Both the position numbers and the translations under genes were made by a program. Shown in pieces: positions 32,740 to 41,795 of a stretch of 64,000 bases of DNA. The stretch comes from Streptomyces shenzhenensis. Its GTDB lineage: Bacteria > Actinomycetota > Actinomycetes > Streptomycetales > Streptomycetaceae. The number at the start of each line of letters is the position of its first letter. Position 1 is the first letter of the stretch. The stretch is taken from positions 186,001 to 250,000 of the forward strand of contig NZ_PENI01000002.1 in assembly GCF_003688995.1 (NCBI RefSeq), given 5' to 3'. Below the pieces are notes generated by a model, which made no database searches, was not told the origin of the DNA, and saw only the letters and a program-made list of their open reading frames with translations.

Positions 32740-35700
32740 ATGGACCCCGTGCGCTATCGGATCCTCGGCACCACCCAGGCGCTCCGCCCCGACGGAACTC
32801 CCGTCCCGGTCGGCGGGGCGCGGCTGCGTGCCCTGCTCACGGCGCTGGCGCTGCGGCCCGGCCGCACCGCACCGCCGAGCCTGCTGGTCGACGAGGTGTG
32901 GGGCGCGGAGCCGCCCGCCGACGCGACCGGGGCGTTGCAGGCGCTGGTGGGCCGGTTGCGGCGGGCCCTGGGCGCCGAGGCCGTCGCCTCCGCGGACGGC
33001 GGCTACCGGCTGGCCGCCCCGGCTGACGACATCGACCTGTACCGCTTCGAGCGGCTGACCACCGACGGCCTGCGCGCCCTGGCCGACGGCGACCCGCGGA
33101 AGGCGGCCGGTGCCCTCGACGACGCCCTCGCCCTGTGGCAGGGACCGCCGCTCGCCGACCTGCCCGACCGCACCGCCGAGGCGGCCCGCCTGGACGCCCG
33201 GCGGCTGGACGCGCTGCGCGCCCGGCACACCGCCGCCCTCGCGCTCGGCCACGCCGAACAGGCGCTGCCCGAGCTGACCGCCCTGTGCGACGGCCACCCC
33301 CTGGACGAACCCCTCCAGGTGCTGCGGCTGCGCGCACTGCGTGACGCGGGCCGTACGGCCGAGGCGCTGGCCGGCTACGAGGACGTACGACGGCTGCTCG
33401 CCGACCGCCTCGGCTCGGACCCCGGACCTGACCTGCGCGCCCTGCACGCCGAACTGCTGCGGACCGGGGAGCCCACCGGCCGCGCGCCCGGATCCGGCCC
33501 GGCCGGCACCGCGGGCGCGCCCGGCGTGCGGCGCCCGAACGGCGGCGGGCCGCAGGCCGGCCCGTCCGGCGGGCGCGGCGGCCCGTCCGGCGGGCGCGGC
33601 GGCCCGTCGGTCCCCGGGAACCTGCCCGCCCGGCTCACCTCCTTCGTCGGGCGCGAGGGCGACATCGAGACGATCCGCGGGGACCTCGCGGCGGCCCGGC
33701 TCGTGACGCTGCTCGGGCCCGGCGGGGCCGGCAAGACCCGGCTGTCGCTGGAGGCCGCCGAGAGCATGCGGCACACCGTCCCGGACGGGGTGTGGCTCGC
33801 CGAACTGGCGCCCGTCGACGGCCCGGCCGCCGTACCGGAGGCCGTGCTCACCGCGATCGGCGCCCGCGAGACCGTGCTGCACGGGGCCGGCGCCGAGGGC
33901 ATGCGGGCCGTCGGTGACCGGCACGACGACCCCGTCGGCCGGCTGGTCGAGCACTGCGGCAGACGCCGCATGCTGATCGTCCTCGACAACTGCGAGCACG
34001 TCGTGGACGCGGCGGCCCGGCTGGCGGCCCGGCTCCTGGAGCGCTGCCCCGGCCTGACCGTGCTGGCCACCAGCCGCGAACCCCTCGGCGTGCCGGGCGA
34101 GTTGGTCCGGCCCGTGCAGCCGCTGCCCGAACCGGCCGCGCTCAGGCTGCTCGCCGACCGGGGCGCCGCGGCCCTGCCCGGCTTCCGCGTCGAGGCCGAC
34201 GAGGAGACCCGGGCGGCCTGCGCCGAGATATGCCGGCGCCTCGACGGGCTGCCCCTCGCCATCGAGCTGGCCGCCGCCCGGCTGCGCCTGATGACGCCCC
34301 GTCAGATCGCGGACCGGCTCGACGACCGCTTCCGGCTGCTCACCTCCGGCAGCCGCACCGTACGGGCCCGCCAGCAGACCCTGCGGGCCGTCGTCGACTG
34401 GTCCTGGGACCTGCTGGACGAGGACGAACGGGACGTGCTGCGCCGGCTGTCGGTCTTCGCGGGCGGCTGCGACCTCGCCGCCGCCGAGGCCGTCTGCGGC
34501 CCGGTCGCCCTCGACGCGCTCGGCTCTCTCGTCGACAAGTCCCTCGTGGTGGCGGCCCCGGCCGCCGACGGCACGATGCGCTACCGGCTCCTGGAGACCG
34601 TCGCCGAGTACGCGGCCGAACGGCTCGAGCAGGCCGGACAGCGCCCGCAGGCCGAGCGCGACCATCTGACGTACTACCGCGAACTCGCCCGCACCACCGA
34701 CCCGTTGCTGCGCGGCTCCGGCCAGCGCGCGGCCATCCGACGGCTGGAGCTGGAGTACGAGAACCTGCGCACGGCCCTGCGCCGCGCGGTCGCCGCGCGC
34801 GACGAGCAGGAGGGCCTCAGCCTGGTTCTCTCCCTGGTCTGGTACTGGCAGATGCGCGATCTGCGCGGGGAGTCCCGGCACTGGTGCAGCGAGGTCATGG
34901 CCCTCGGCCCCGACCCGTTCAGCGAACCCGTTCGCCCCGCCCAGCCGGTCTGGCAGCGCTGCACCGACATCCCGCCCCCGCTGACCGGCGAACTCCTCAC
35001 CGAGGCCCGGCGCGGTGTCCACCTCGCCCATGTGGCCGCCATGGAGGCCGAGGTGGACGCCCTGGACAGCCCCGGGACCCTGGAGAAGCTGCACACCATC
35101 TCCCGGACCTACGCGCCCGGCCTCCCGCAGGCCTGCCGCGCCCCCGGGATGGTCTGGGCCTACGCCGTGGTCCTGACCGGTGACATCGAGCGGCTGCACC
35201 TGATCCTGGACGCCTCTGTGCGCGTCTGCCGGGAGACGCCGGGCTACGAGTGGGACCTCGCCTGCGCCCTCCAGCTCCGTGCCGGCATGCGCGCCAACCG
35301 CACCGCCTGGGCGGGCGACGCCGTGCGCGACGCCGACGAGGCCCTGGAGATCTACCGGCGCCTCGGGGACGACTGGGGCACCGCGGAGGCGCTGTCCGCG
35401 CGCGGTGAGGGCCATGAACGAAAGGGCGAGTTCGAGGCCGCCGCGGCCGACTACACGGCGGCCATCGAGCACGCCGAACTCCTCGGCGCCCGCGCCCAGA
35501 TGGCGGTGCTGTCCGCCCGGCTCGGTGGCGTGCTCATCGAAGCGGGCGAGACGGAACGCGGCGAGCGGCTGCTGCGCGAGGTGCTCGCCCGTGAGGACAG
35601 CGCCGGCAACGACGCGCTGCCCGCCGCCCGGATCTTTCTCGCGGGCTGGCTCGCCGCGGACGGCCGCGTCGCCGAGGCGCGCGAGCAGCTCCGGCTGCTC

Positions 35701-36123
35701 CGTGCGGAGTTCAAGATCGCGCACTTTATCGTGTTCGACACCATGCTCCTGGGCCAGGAGGCCTGGGTGGACGCCGTCGACGGCCGGCACGAGGAGGCCC
35801 TGGACAAGATCCGCACCTCGCTGCGGCAGTGCGCCGAACCGCTGGCCCGGGTGATCGTCCCGCAGCTCTCGTCCGTCAACCTGACCGTCGCCGCGGTGTC
35901 CCTGGCCCGCGTCGACGGCGGCAGCCGTGCCGCGGACGCCGCCCGCTGCCTGGGCGCCGCCGACGCGCTGCTGCCTGTCGGTCATTTCGCGGCGGGTATG
36001 GAGCGTGCGGTGCGCGGCCGGGCGCGGGAGGGGATCCGGGCGGTGCTCGACGAGGCGGCGTATCGGTCCGCGTACGAGGAGGGCGGTGGCCTCTCTCTGG
36101 CGGAGGCCACCGCGTTGGTCTGA
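32740..36123 (+). CDS. BTAD-domain transcriptional regulator with NTPase and TPR-like regions (AfsR-like)
   Basis: This 1,127-residue regulator begins with an OmpR-type winged helix (about residues 5-95) followed by a BTAD domain (100-245). A Gly/Pro linker comes next, with 2.5 copies of a PSGGRGG repeat (33559-33610). An STAND NTPase domain follows, with P-loop GPGGAGKT near 326-333 and Walker B MLIVLDNCEHV. The rest is alpha-helical TPR-like sequence. AfsR-type proteins couple signals to secondary-metabolite or transporter genes. The ATG at 32740 is used; a GTG at 32749 would start MRYRILGTTQ. It probably governs the ABC exporter encoded nearby. Confidence 0.9.
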   Translation: MDPVRYRILGTTQALRPDGTPVPVGGARLRALLTALALRPGRTAPPSLLVDEVWGAEPPADATGALQALVGRLRRALGAEAVASADGGYRLAAPADDIDLYRFERLTTDGLRALADGDPRKAAGALDDALALWQGPPLADLPDRTAEAARLDARRLDALRARHTAALALGHAEQALPELTALCDGHPLDEPLQVLRLRALRDAGRTAEALAGYEDVRRLLADRLGSDPGPDLRALHAELLRTGEPTGRAPGSGPAGTAGAPGVRRPNGGGPQAGPSGGRGGPSGGRGGPSVPGNLPARLTSFVGREGDIETIRGDLAAARLVTLLGPGGAGKTRLSLEAAESMRHTVPDGVWLAELAPVDGPAAVPEAVLTAIGARETVLHGAGAEGMRAVGDRHDDPVGRLVEHCGRRRMLIVLDNCEHVVDAAARLAARLLERCPGLTVLATSREPLGVPGELVRPVQPLPEPAALRLLADRGAAALPGFRVEADEETRAACAEICRRLDGLPLAIELAAARLRLMTPRQIADRLDDRFRLLTSGSRTVRARQQTLRAVVDWSWDLLDEDERDVLRRLSVFAGGCDLAAAEAVCGPVALDALGSLVDKSLVVAAPAADGTMRYRLLETVAEYAAERLEQAGQRPQAERDHLTYYRELARTTDPLLRGSGQRAAIRRLELEYENLRTALRRAVAARDEQEGLSLVLSLVWYWQMRDLRGESRHWCSEVMALGPDPFSEPVRPAQPVWQRCTDIPPPLTGELLTEARRGVHLAHVAAMEAEVDALDSPGTLEKLHTISRTYAPGLPQACRAPGMVWAYAVVLTGDIERLHLILDASVRVCRETPGYEWDLACALQLRAGMRANRTAWAGDAVRDADEALEIYRRLGDDWGTAEALSARGEGHERKGEFEAAAADYTAAIEHAELLGARAQMAVLSARLGGVLIEAGETERGERLLREVLAREDSAGNDALPAARIFLAGWLAADGRVAEAREQLRLLRAEFKIAHFIVFDTMLLGQEAWVDAVDGRHEEALDKIRTSLRQCAEPLARVIVPQLSSVNLTVAAVSLARVDGGSRAADAARCLGAADALLPVGHFAAGMERAVRGRAREGIRAVLDEAAYRSAYEEGGGLSLAEATALV

Positions 36124-36140
36124 CCCGCGCCCCGGGCGGG

Positions 36141-36246
36141 GCCCGCTGTCTGGAGGCTGCCGATGCGCTGCTGCCCGTCGGCCATTCGAGCCGCGTACGC
36201 GGAGGGCGGTGGCCTCTCCCTCGCGGAGGCCACCGCTCTGGTCTGA
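36141..36246 (+). pseudogene. Decayed second copy of the BTAD regulator C-terminus
   Basis: This 106-bp stretch reproduces the last 183 bp of the preceding gene (35941-36123) but lacks an internal 77 bp. The reading frame is therefore broken: ARCLEAADALLPVGH on one side and AYAEGGGLSLAEATALV followed by stop on the other. Most base differences from the intact copy fall on synonymous third positions. This suggests that the copy was once translated as part of a paralogous gene before most of it was lost. Confidence 0.8.
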
Positions 36247-36253
36247 GCGTGTG

Positions 36254-37063
36254 TCAGCTCTTGGTGCGGAACTTGTGGATCGCGACCGGTGCCATCACCG
36301 CCGTGATCAGCACCGACCAGGCGAGCGTCACCCACAGGTCGTGCGCGACCGGCCCGCCCACCATCAGTCCGCGGGCCGCGTCCGCGAGCGAGGACAGCGG
36401 GTTGTAGTCGGTGAACGTCCGCAGCCAGCTGGGCATCGAGTCCGTCGGCGCGAAGATCGACGAGCCGAACTGCAGCGGGAACAGCACCAGGAAGCCCATC
36501 GCCTGCACGGACTGCGCGTTCTTCATGACCACGCCGAGGGTGATGAACACCCACATGATCGCCGAGGCGAACGCCGCGGACAGCCCGACGGTCGCGAACA
36601 GCCCCGGCCAGTCGGTGATCCGGAAACCCACCGCGACGGCGACGATCATCAGCACCGTGGTCGCGAACAGCATCCGGACCAGCTCCACCGCGATCTTGGC
36701 GAACAGCACCGAGCCGCGGCCGATCGGCAGGGCCCGGAAGCGGTCCATGACACCGCTGTTGAAGTCCTGGTTGAAGCCGGTCCCCACGCCCTGGGACAGG
36801 GTCATGCTGGTCATGGCGAGCATGCCGGGGATGACGTACTGCACGTACCCGTCCTGCCCGCCGCCGAGGGCCTGCCCGATCGAGCCGCCGAAGACGTACA
36901 CGAACAGCAGGGTGAAGACGACCGGCATCAGCAGGGCGTCGAACATCGACTCCGGGTCCTGTCGGATCCACAGCAGGTTGCGGCGGATCAGCGCGCCCGT
37001 GTGCCGCAGATGGCCGCGCAGCGGGATCCGGGCGTCGGCGGTCAGCGGGGTGACGGAGCTCAT
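36254..37063 (-). CDS. ABC-2 type permease, DrrB-like
   Basis: This 269-residue membrane protein has six hydrophobic segments and belongs to the daunorubicin-resistance DrrB-like group. Landmarks are RNLLWIRQDPESMFDALLMPV and VIPGMLAMTSMTLSQGVG followed by MDRFRALPI. It is the exporter pore for the ATPase encoded upstream. Its ATG overlaps the ATPase stop by 4 bp. The end of the gene lies 7 bp from the decayed BTAD fragment, on the opposite strand. DrrAB systems export drugs or lipids; the substrate is unknown. Confidence 0.9.
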   Translation of the reverse strand: MSSVTPLTADARIPLRGHLRHTGALIRRNLLWIRQDPESMFDALLMPVVFTLLFVYVFGGSIGQALGGGQDGYVQYVIPGMLAMTSMTLSQGVGTGFNQDFNSGVMDRFRALPIGRGSVLFAKIAVELVRMLFATTVLMIVAVAVGFRITDWPGLFATVGLSAAFASAIMWVFITLGVVMKNAQSVQAMGFLVLFPLQFGSSIFAPTDSMPSWLRTFTDYNPLSSLADAARGLMVGGPVAHDLWVTLAWSVLITAVMAPVAIHKFRTKS

Positions 37064-38085
37064 ACGGCGACCTCCTGGCGGGTGTCGGCGGGCTCGGGGT
37101 CCTGCGGGGCACTGGCGCGGTGGCCGGTGAGCGACAGGAACACCTCGTCCAGGCTGGGGAGTTCGGTGGTGATCGAGGAGATGGTGATGCCGCGCGCGGT
37201 GACCGCGCCGACCACGGCGGTCAGCTGCTCGTCGCTGAGGATCGGCACCAGCAGGCTGCCGGCCTCGCTGTCCACGGTCGTCGTGGCGAGCCCGGTGATG
37301 CCCAGGTCGTCGAGCATCCCGGCGAGCGGGTGCAGCTCCAGCGGGTCGGCGGGCCTGACCCGCAGCGTCCGGCCGCCGACGCGGGCCTTCAGCTCCTCGA
37401 TGCCGCCGTTCGCGATGACCTTCCCGCGGTCCACGACGGTCAGCTCGGAGGCCAACTGCTCGGCCTCCTCCATGTACTGAGTGGTCAGCAGGACGGTGAC
37501 GCCGTCCCCGACCATGGTCTTGACCTCATCCCACACCTCGTTGCGGGTACGGGGGTCGAGGCCGGTGGTCGGCTCGTCGAGGAACAGCACCTCGGGCCGC
37601 CCGATCATGGAGGCGGCCAGGTCGAGCCGCCGCCGCATGCCGCCGGAGTAGGTGCCCGCGGGCCGCTTGGCCGCCTCGGTGAGCGAGAACCGCTCCAGCA
37701 GTTCGTCGGCGCGGGCGCGGGCGTCCCGGCGGGACAGGTCGAGGAGGCGGCCGATCAGATACAGGTTCTCGCGGCCGGAGATCTTCTCGTCCACGGAGGC
37801 GTACTGCCCGGTCAGGCCGATCACCCGGCGCAACTGCCGGGGCTGGCGTACGACGTCGTAGCCGGCGACGGTCGCGCGGCCGGAGTCGGGGGCCAGCAGG
37901 GTGGACAGGATCCGTACGATGGTGGTCTTGCCGGCCCCGTTCGGCCCGAGCACACCCATCACGGTGCCCTCGCGCACATCCAGGTCCACACCGTCCAGCG
38001 CCTTGGTCTCGCCGTAGTGCTTGACCAGCCCCCGTACGGTCACGGCGTCGCCACGGCCGCTGGGCTTGTTGTCGATTCGCGTCAT
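37060..38085 (-). CDS. ABC transporter ATP-binding protein, DrrA-like
   Basis: This 341-residue ATPase has Walker A GPNGAGKTT, the signature YSGGMRRRLDLAASM and Walker B EVLFLDEPTTGLDP. The C-terminal domain typical of daunorubicin-resistance ATPases follows. The ATG at 38085 begins MTRIDNKPSGRGDAV; TTG and GTG codons up to 30 bp upstream are possible starts. The product couples to the permease encoded next. The convergent BTAD gene may control this pair. Confidence 0.92.
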   Translation of the reverse strand: MTRIDNKPSGRGDAVTVRGLVKHYGETKALDGVDLDVREGTVMGVLGPNGAGKTTIVRILSTLLAPDSGRATVAGYDVVRQPRQLRRVIGLTGQYASVDEKISGRENLYLIGRLLDLSRRDARARADELLERFSLTEAAKRPAGTYSGGMRRRLDLAASMIGRPEVLFLDEPTTGLDPRTRNEVWDEVKTMVGDGVTVLLTTQYMEEAEQLASELTVVDRGKVIANGGIEELKARVGGRTLRVRPADPLELHPLAGMLDDLGITGLATTTVDSEAGSLLVPILSDEQLTAVVGAVTARGITISSITTELPSLDEVFLSLTGHRASAPQDPEPADTRQEVAV

Positions 38086-38154
38086 GCCGAAGAAGGTGCC
38101 AGCCCCCACCGACAAACGACCGACAGCACACCGACACCCCCGCGCTGCACGGCC

Positions 38155-38192
38155 GGACGGCCCGCCGACGGGGGAAGATCGGCGGGCCGTCC
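38155..38192 (-). terminator. Strong hairpin after panB
   Basis: GGACGGCCCGCCGA and TCGGCGGGCCGTCC form a perfect 14-bp stem with a 10-base loop, starting 45 bp downstream of the panB stop. No clear U-tract follows, as is common for streptomycete terminators. It separates panB from the DrrA-like gene promoter. Confidence 0.8.
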
Positions 38193-38236
38193 TGGTGGTG
38201 CCGTGGTGGTCCGGGGCGGGTCCGCCGCCTAGCCGC

Positions 38237-39103
38237 CTAATGGACGGAGTGCTCCTCCTGGGGGAACGTTCCGCCGACGACGTCCTCGGCGAAGGCCTTG
38301 GCCGCGTCGCCCATGACGGCCCGCAGATCGGCGTACTTCTTCACGAACTTCGGGACCCGGCCGCCGGTGAGGCCCAGCATGTCGGTCCACACCAGCACCT
38401 GCGCGTCCGTCTCGGGTCCGGCGCCGATGCCGACGGTCGGGATGTGCAGCACCCGGGTCACCTCGGCCGCCAGCTCCGCCGGCACCAGCTCCAGCACCAC
38501 CGCGAACGCGCCCGCGTCCTGTACGGCCTTCGCGTCGCGCAGCAGCTGCTGGGCCGCCTCCTCGCCGCGCCCCTGTACGCGGTAGCCCATGGAGTGCACG
38601 GACTGCGGGGTCAGGCCGATATGGGCCATGACCGGGATGCCGGACTCCACCAGCAGCCGGATCTGCTCGTGCGAGCGCTCGCCGCCCTCCAGCTTGACGG
38701 CGCCGACCCCGGCCTCCTTCACCAGCCGGGTCGCCGAGCGCAGCGCCTGCACCGGGCCCTCCTGGTACGAGCCGAAGGGCAGGTCGCCCACGATCAGAGC
38801 GCGCTGGGTGCCGCGCACGACCGCGGCCGACAGCATGGTCATCTCGTCGAGGGTGACGGGCACGGTGCTCTCGTACCCGAGGTGGCAGTTGCCCGCCGAG
38901 TCGCCGACCAGCATCACCGGGATGCCGGCCTCGTCGAAGACGGACGCGGTCATGGCGTCGTAGGCCGTGAGCATGGGCCACTTCTCGCCCCGCTCCTTGG
39001 CGAGGGCGATGTCGCGGACGGTGATGCGGCGCGTGCCCTTGCCCCCGTACAGCGCTTTGCTGCCGTCGGAGGGCTTGGTCTGGGCAGCCGAAAGCTGCGT
39101 CAT
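38237..39103 (-). CDS. panB: 3-methyl-2-oxobutanoate hydroxymethyltransferase (ketopantoate hydroxymethyltransferase)
   Basis: PanB makes ketopantoate from alpha-ketoisovalerate, the first committed step to pantothenate and coenzyme A. The 288-residue protein shows the metal-binding LVGDSAGNCHLGY, AHIGLTPQSVHSMGYRVQGR and the catalytic Glu in AVVLELVPAELA. The ATG at 39103 is supported by GAAGGAG 8 bases upstream; an ATG at 39124 has no ribosome site. An upstream shadow reading was discarded. The gene is monocistronic. Confidence 0.95.
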   Translation of the reverse strand: MTQLSAAQTKPSDGSKALYGGKGTRRITVRDIALAKERGEKWPMLTAYDAMTASVFDEAGIPVMLVGDSAGNCHLGYESTVPVTLDEMTMLSAAVVRGTQRALIVGDLPFGSYQEGPVQALRSATRLVKEAGVGAVKLEGGERSHEQIRLLVESGIPVMAHIGLTPQSVHSMGYRVQGRGEEAAQQLLRDAKAVQDAGAFAVVLELVPAELAAEVTRVLHIPTVGIGAGPETDAQVLVWTDMLGLTGGRVPKFVKKYADLRAVMGDAAKAFAEDVVGGTFPQEEHSVH

Positions 39104-39260
39104 GGCAACGGCTCCTTCAGTCATCTCGAAGCGCCCTGACGGCGTCTCCGGATCGTGTCCATGGTGGCATCTCGTGCCAGGGACGGCCAGGGGACCCCCG
39201 TGTGTTCCCCTCGGCATCCCGGCACCGGCCCGGCGGGGTAAGGTCTGGGCAAAGGAATAA

Positions 39261-39281
39261 GATACGAGACGGTTCCGTATC
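39261..39281. promoter_or_regulatory. TetR-type operator before the EmrB-like pump
   Basis: GATACGAGACGGTTCCGTATC has arms GATACG and CGTATC spaced by 9 bp. It lies 24-44 bp upstream of the pump ATG and overlaps the likely promoter (AATAAGAT). The TetR gene downstream of the pump is the natural ligand-responsive repressor. Confidence 0.75.
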
Positions 39282-39304
39282 GAAATGGTCCTAGAGTCGT
39301 TCCC

Positions 39305-40894
39305 ATGACAACTCCTGCCGTCCCCGCCTCCCGGATATCCGAAGAGGTGCACCGGCGCCGCTGGGCCATCCTCGGCGTCCTGATGCTGAGCCTGCTGATC
39401 GTGGTACTGGACAACTCGATCCTGAACGTCGCGGTCAAGACGATCTCCATGCCCGCGCCCACCGGTCTTGGCGCCACCCAGAGCGAGATCGAGTGGGCCA
39501 TCAACTCCTACACCCTCGTCTTCGCCGGCCTGCTGTTCACCGCGGGCCTCGTCGGCGACCGGATCGGCCGCAAGAAGATCCTGCTCGGCGGCCTCGTCGT
39601 GTTCGGCATCGGCTCGGCCCTGGCCGCCGAGTCCGGCTCCCCGGGCGAGCTCATCGCCTACCGCGCGCTCATGGCGCTCGGCGCCGCCTTCGTCATGCCC
39701 GCCACCCTCGCCGTGCTCATGAACGTCTTCGAGCGCGAGGAGCAGCCCAAGGCCATCGGCATCTGGGCGGGCGGCGTCGGACTCGCCATCGCCATCGGCC
39801 CGATCACCGGCGGCGCGCTGCTCGACCACTTCTGGTGGGGCTCCGTCTTCCTCATCAACGTGCCGATCGTGATCCTCGCGGTCGCGCTGATGGTCTGGCT
39901 CGTGCCCGACTCGCGCGACCCGAAGCCCGGCCGTGTCGACCCCGTCGGCGTCGTGCTCTCCGTGATCGGCCTGGTCCTGCTCGTCTACGGCATCATCAAG
40001 GGCGGCGAACTCGCCGACTTCACCGACCCGACCGTGCTGGCCACCGTCGCCGCCGGACTCGCCGTCCTGGTCGCCTTCGTCCTCTTCGAGAAGCGCAGCG
40101 ACCACCCGTCCCTCGACGTCACGTACTTCAAGAACAAGGTCTTCTCGGCCGCCATGAGCGCCATCGCGCTGGTCTTCTTCGCGCTGATGGGCGTGACGTT
40201 CTTCGGCGTCTTCTACACCCAGAGCGTGCGCGGCTACTCGCCGCTGGAGTCCGGCTTGCTGATGCTGCCGCTGGCCGTCGCGCAGATGATCTTCGCGCCG
40301 CGCGCCCGGCTGGTCGTCGACCGGTTCGGCAACCGGGCCACCACCACGGCCGGGCTGATCCTGATCGCCGCGACCCTGGCCGTCTTCGCCACCTTCGAGG
40401 CGGACACCCCGATCTGGCTGCTGGAACTGGTCTTCTTCCTGATGGGCACCGGCATGGCGCACATCATGACGCCGACCTCCGTCGTCATCATGCAGGCCCT
40501 GCCGCGCGAGAAGGCCGGGTCCGCCTCCGCGCTGAGCAACACCTTCCGCCAGGTCGGCGGCGCCCTCGGCATCGCCGTCCTCGGCTCGGTGCTGTCCGCC
40601 GCGTACCGCAGCGGCATCGAGGACAAGCTCGGGCCGGTGCCGGCCGGACTGCGGGACACCGCGGCCGGGTCCATCGAGGCCACCCTCGGCGTCGCCGCCA
40701 GGCTCGGCCCGCAGGGCAAGGCGCTGGTCGGCCCCGCCAACGACGCGTTCCTGCACGCCATGCACGTCACCGCGCTGTGCGGGACCGGTGTCGCGCTGCT
40801 CGGCGCCCTGGTGGTGGCGCTCTTCCTGCCGGGCCGGCCGCCGGCCGATCAGCAGGGCGAGCGGGAACAGGAGTTGATCGCCGCCGCGGACTGA
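39305..40894 (+). CDS. MFS drug transporter, EmrB/QacA family
   Basis: This 529-residue, 14-segment proton-driven exporter has the family signature [18 protein letters not shown] in the first segment and [11 protein letters not shown] in the loop after segment 2. A later motif, [18 protein letters not shown], corresponds to antiporter motif C. It probably exports an antibiotic or toxic compound. The TetR repressor gene follows 87 bp downstream and an operator-like palindrome lies upstream, which is a standard inducible pump arrangement. Confidence 0.92.
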   Translation: MTTPAVPASRISEEVHRRRWAILGVLMLSLLIVVLDNSILNVAVKTISMPAPTGLGATQSEIEWAINSYTLVFAGLLFTAGLVGDRIGRKKILLGGLVVFGIGSALAAESGSPGELIAYRALMALGAAFVMPATLAVLMNVFEREEQPKAIGIWAGGVGLAIAIGPITGGALLDHFWWGSVFLINVPIVILAVALMVWLVPDSRDPKPGRVDPVGVVLSVIGLVLLVYGIIKGGELADFTDPTVLATVAAGLAVLVAFVLFEKRSDHPSLDVTYFKNKVFSAAMSAIALVFFALMGVTFFGVFYTQSVRGYSPLESGLLMLPLAVAQMIFAPRARLVVDRFGNRATTTAGLILIAATLAVFATFEADTPIWLLELVFFLMGTGMAHIMTPTSVVIMQALPREKAGSASALSNTFRQVGGALGIAVLGSVLSAAYRSGIEDKLGPVPAGLRDTAAGSIEATLGVAARLGPQGKALVGPANDAFLHAMHVTALCGTGVALLGALVVALFLPGRPPADQQGEREQELIAAAD

Positions 40895-40938
40895 ACGGTC
40901 CGCGCGCGTCCGGAGAGGCAACAGGGGGGAAGGAGGCT

Positions 40939-40960
40939 GCTGCGGGACAATTCCCGCAGC
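40939..40960 (+). terminator. Hairpin between the MFS and TetR genes
   Basis: GCTGCGGGA and TCCCGCAGC form a perfect 9-bp stem around CAAT, starting 44 bp after the MFS stop and ending 21 bp before the TetR start. No U-tract follows. It may set the ratio of pump to regulator or be an internal processing site. Confidence 0.55.
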
Positions 40961-40981
40961 ACAGCGAAAGGACGCAGTGAC

Positions 40982-41611
40982 GTGAGCCTTGCCGACAGCC
41001 GCCCGCAGCAGCGCGGCCCCGCCCGGGGCCGTCCGCGCAGCGAAGCCGTGGAACGCGCCATCCTGGAAGGTGTGATGAAGCTCCTGGAGGACGGCGTGTC
41101 CCTCGCCGAGCTGTCCATCGAGCGGATCGCCCGTACGGCCGGCGTCGGCAAGGCCACGATCTACCGCCGCTGGAGCGGCAAGGAGGAACTGTTCGTCGAC
41201 GTCATGCGCGCCGCCGAGCCCCCCGACCCCGAACTCCCCGGCACCTCCATGCGCGACGACCTGGTCGTGCTGCTCGAATCGATGCGCCTGCGCGGCCTGG
41301 CCAACCGCTCCTCGGCGATCATGCACAACGTCCACGCGCAGATGAAGAGCAGCCCCAAGATCTGGGCCGCCTACAACACCAGCGTGATAAGGCCCCGGCG
41401 CGAGCGGGGTCTGGAGATCCTGCGCCGCGGGCAGCGCGACGGCGAACTCCGCTCCGACATCGACCTCGAACTGGCCAACGACATGTTCGTCGGACCCATG
41501 CTCGTCCGCGCCGTGCTGCGCCCCGACATGGAACTTCCCGAGGGTCTCGCGGAGCGGATCGTCGACACCGCGCTGGCCGGCCTACGGCCCGTCAGCCCGC
41601 CCGGCGGATAG
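40982..41611 (+). CDS. TetR/AcrR family repressor of the adjacent pump
   Basis: This 209-residue repressor has a helix-turn-helix LSIERIARTAGVGKATIYRR near residues 38-57. Its C-terminal part resembles TetR_C_11-like ligand domains (SSAIMHNVHAQMKSSPKIW). A GTG start at 40982 follows GAAAGGACGCAGTGAC. Lying directly behind an EmrB-type pump, and with a palindrome in front of that pump, it is the likely pump repressor. The inducing ligand is unknown. Confidence 0.88.
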   Translation: MSLADSRPQQRGPARGRPRSEAVERAILEGVMKLLEDGVSLAELSIERIARTAGVGKATIYRRWSGKEELFVDVMRAAEPPDPELPGTSMRDDLVVLLESMRLRGLANRSSAIMHNVHAQMKSSPKIWAAYNTSVIRPRRERGLEILRRGQRDGELRSDIDLELANDMFVGPMLVRAVLRPDMELPEGLAERIVDTALAGLRPVSPPGG

Positions 41612-41736
41612 CCCGAATGTGCGCGTTTCGTCACAGTCCACACCCGCCCCGGAAGCCACCGGAACTCCCGGCACCCGCCTGGTCGTCCTCGACTTCCGTA
41701 CGGCCGTCATGGGACGGCGAGAACGGAGCCGATCAT

Positions 41737-41759
41737 CCCCTAGGGTCGTAACCCAGGGG
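41737..41759. promoter_or_regulatory. Imperfect inverted repeat before the EEP hydrolase gene
   Basis: CCCCTAGGGT and ACCCAGGGG(G) are separated by 4 bp and pair with two mismatches. It lies 37 bp upstream of the ATG at 41796. It may be an operator or part of the promoter. Confidence 0.4.
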
Positions 41760-41795
41760 GACGACGGTGTGCACGGCAAGTTGTGAGGCGACGGT

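Noticed and set aside
32692..35985. 1,097-codon minus-strand ORF over the BTAD regulator
   Set aside because: It is a shadow caused by high GC codon bias; the plus-strand regulator has clear domains.
38237..41335. 1,032-codon minus-strand ORF that includes panB
   Set aside because: Only the last 288 codons (panB) match a family; the rest is antisense to the MFS pump.
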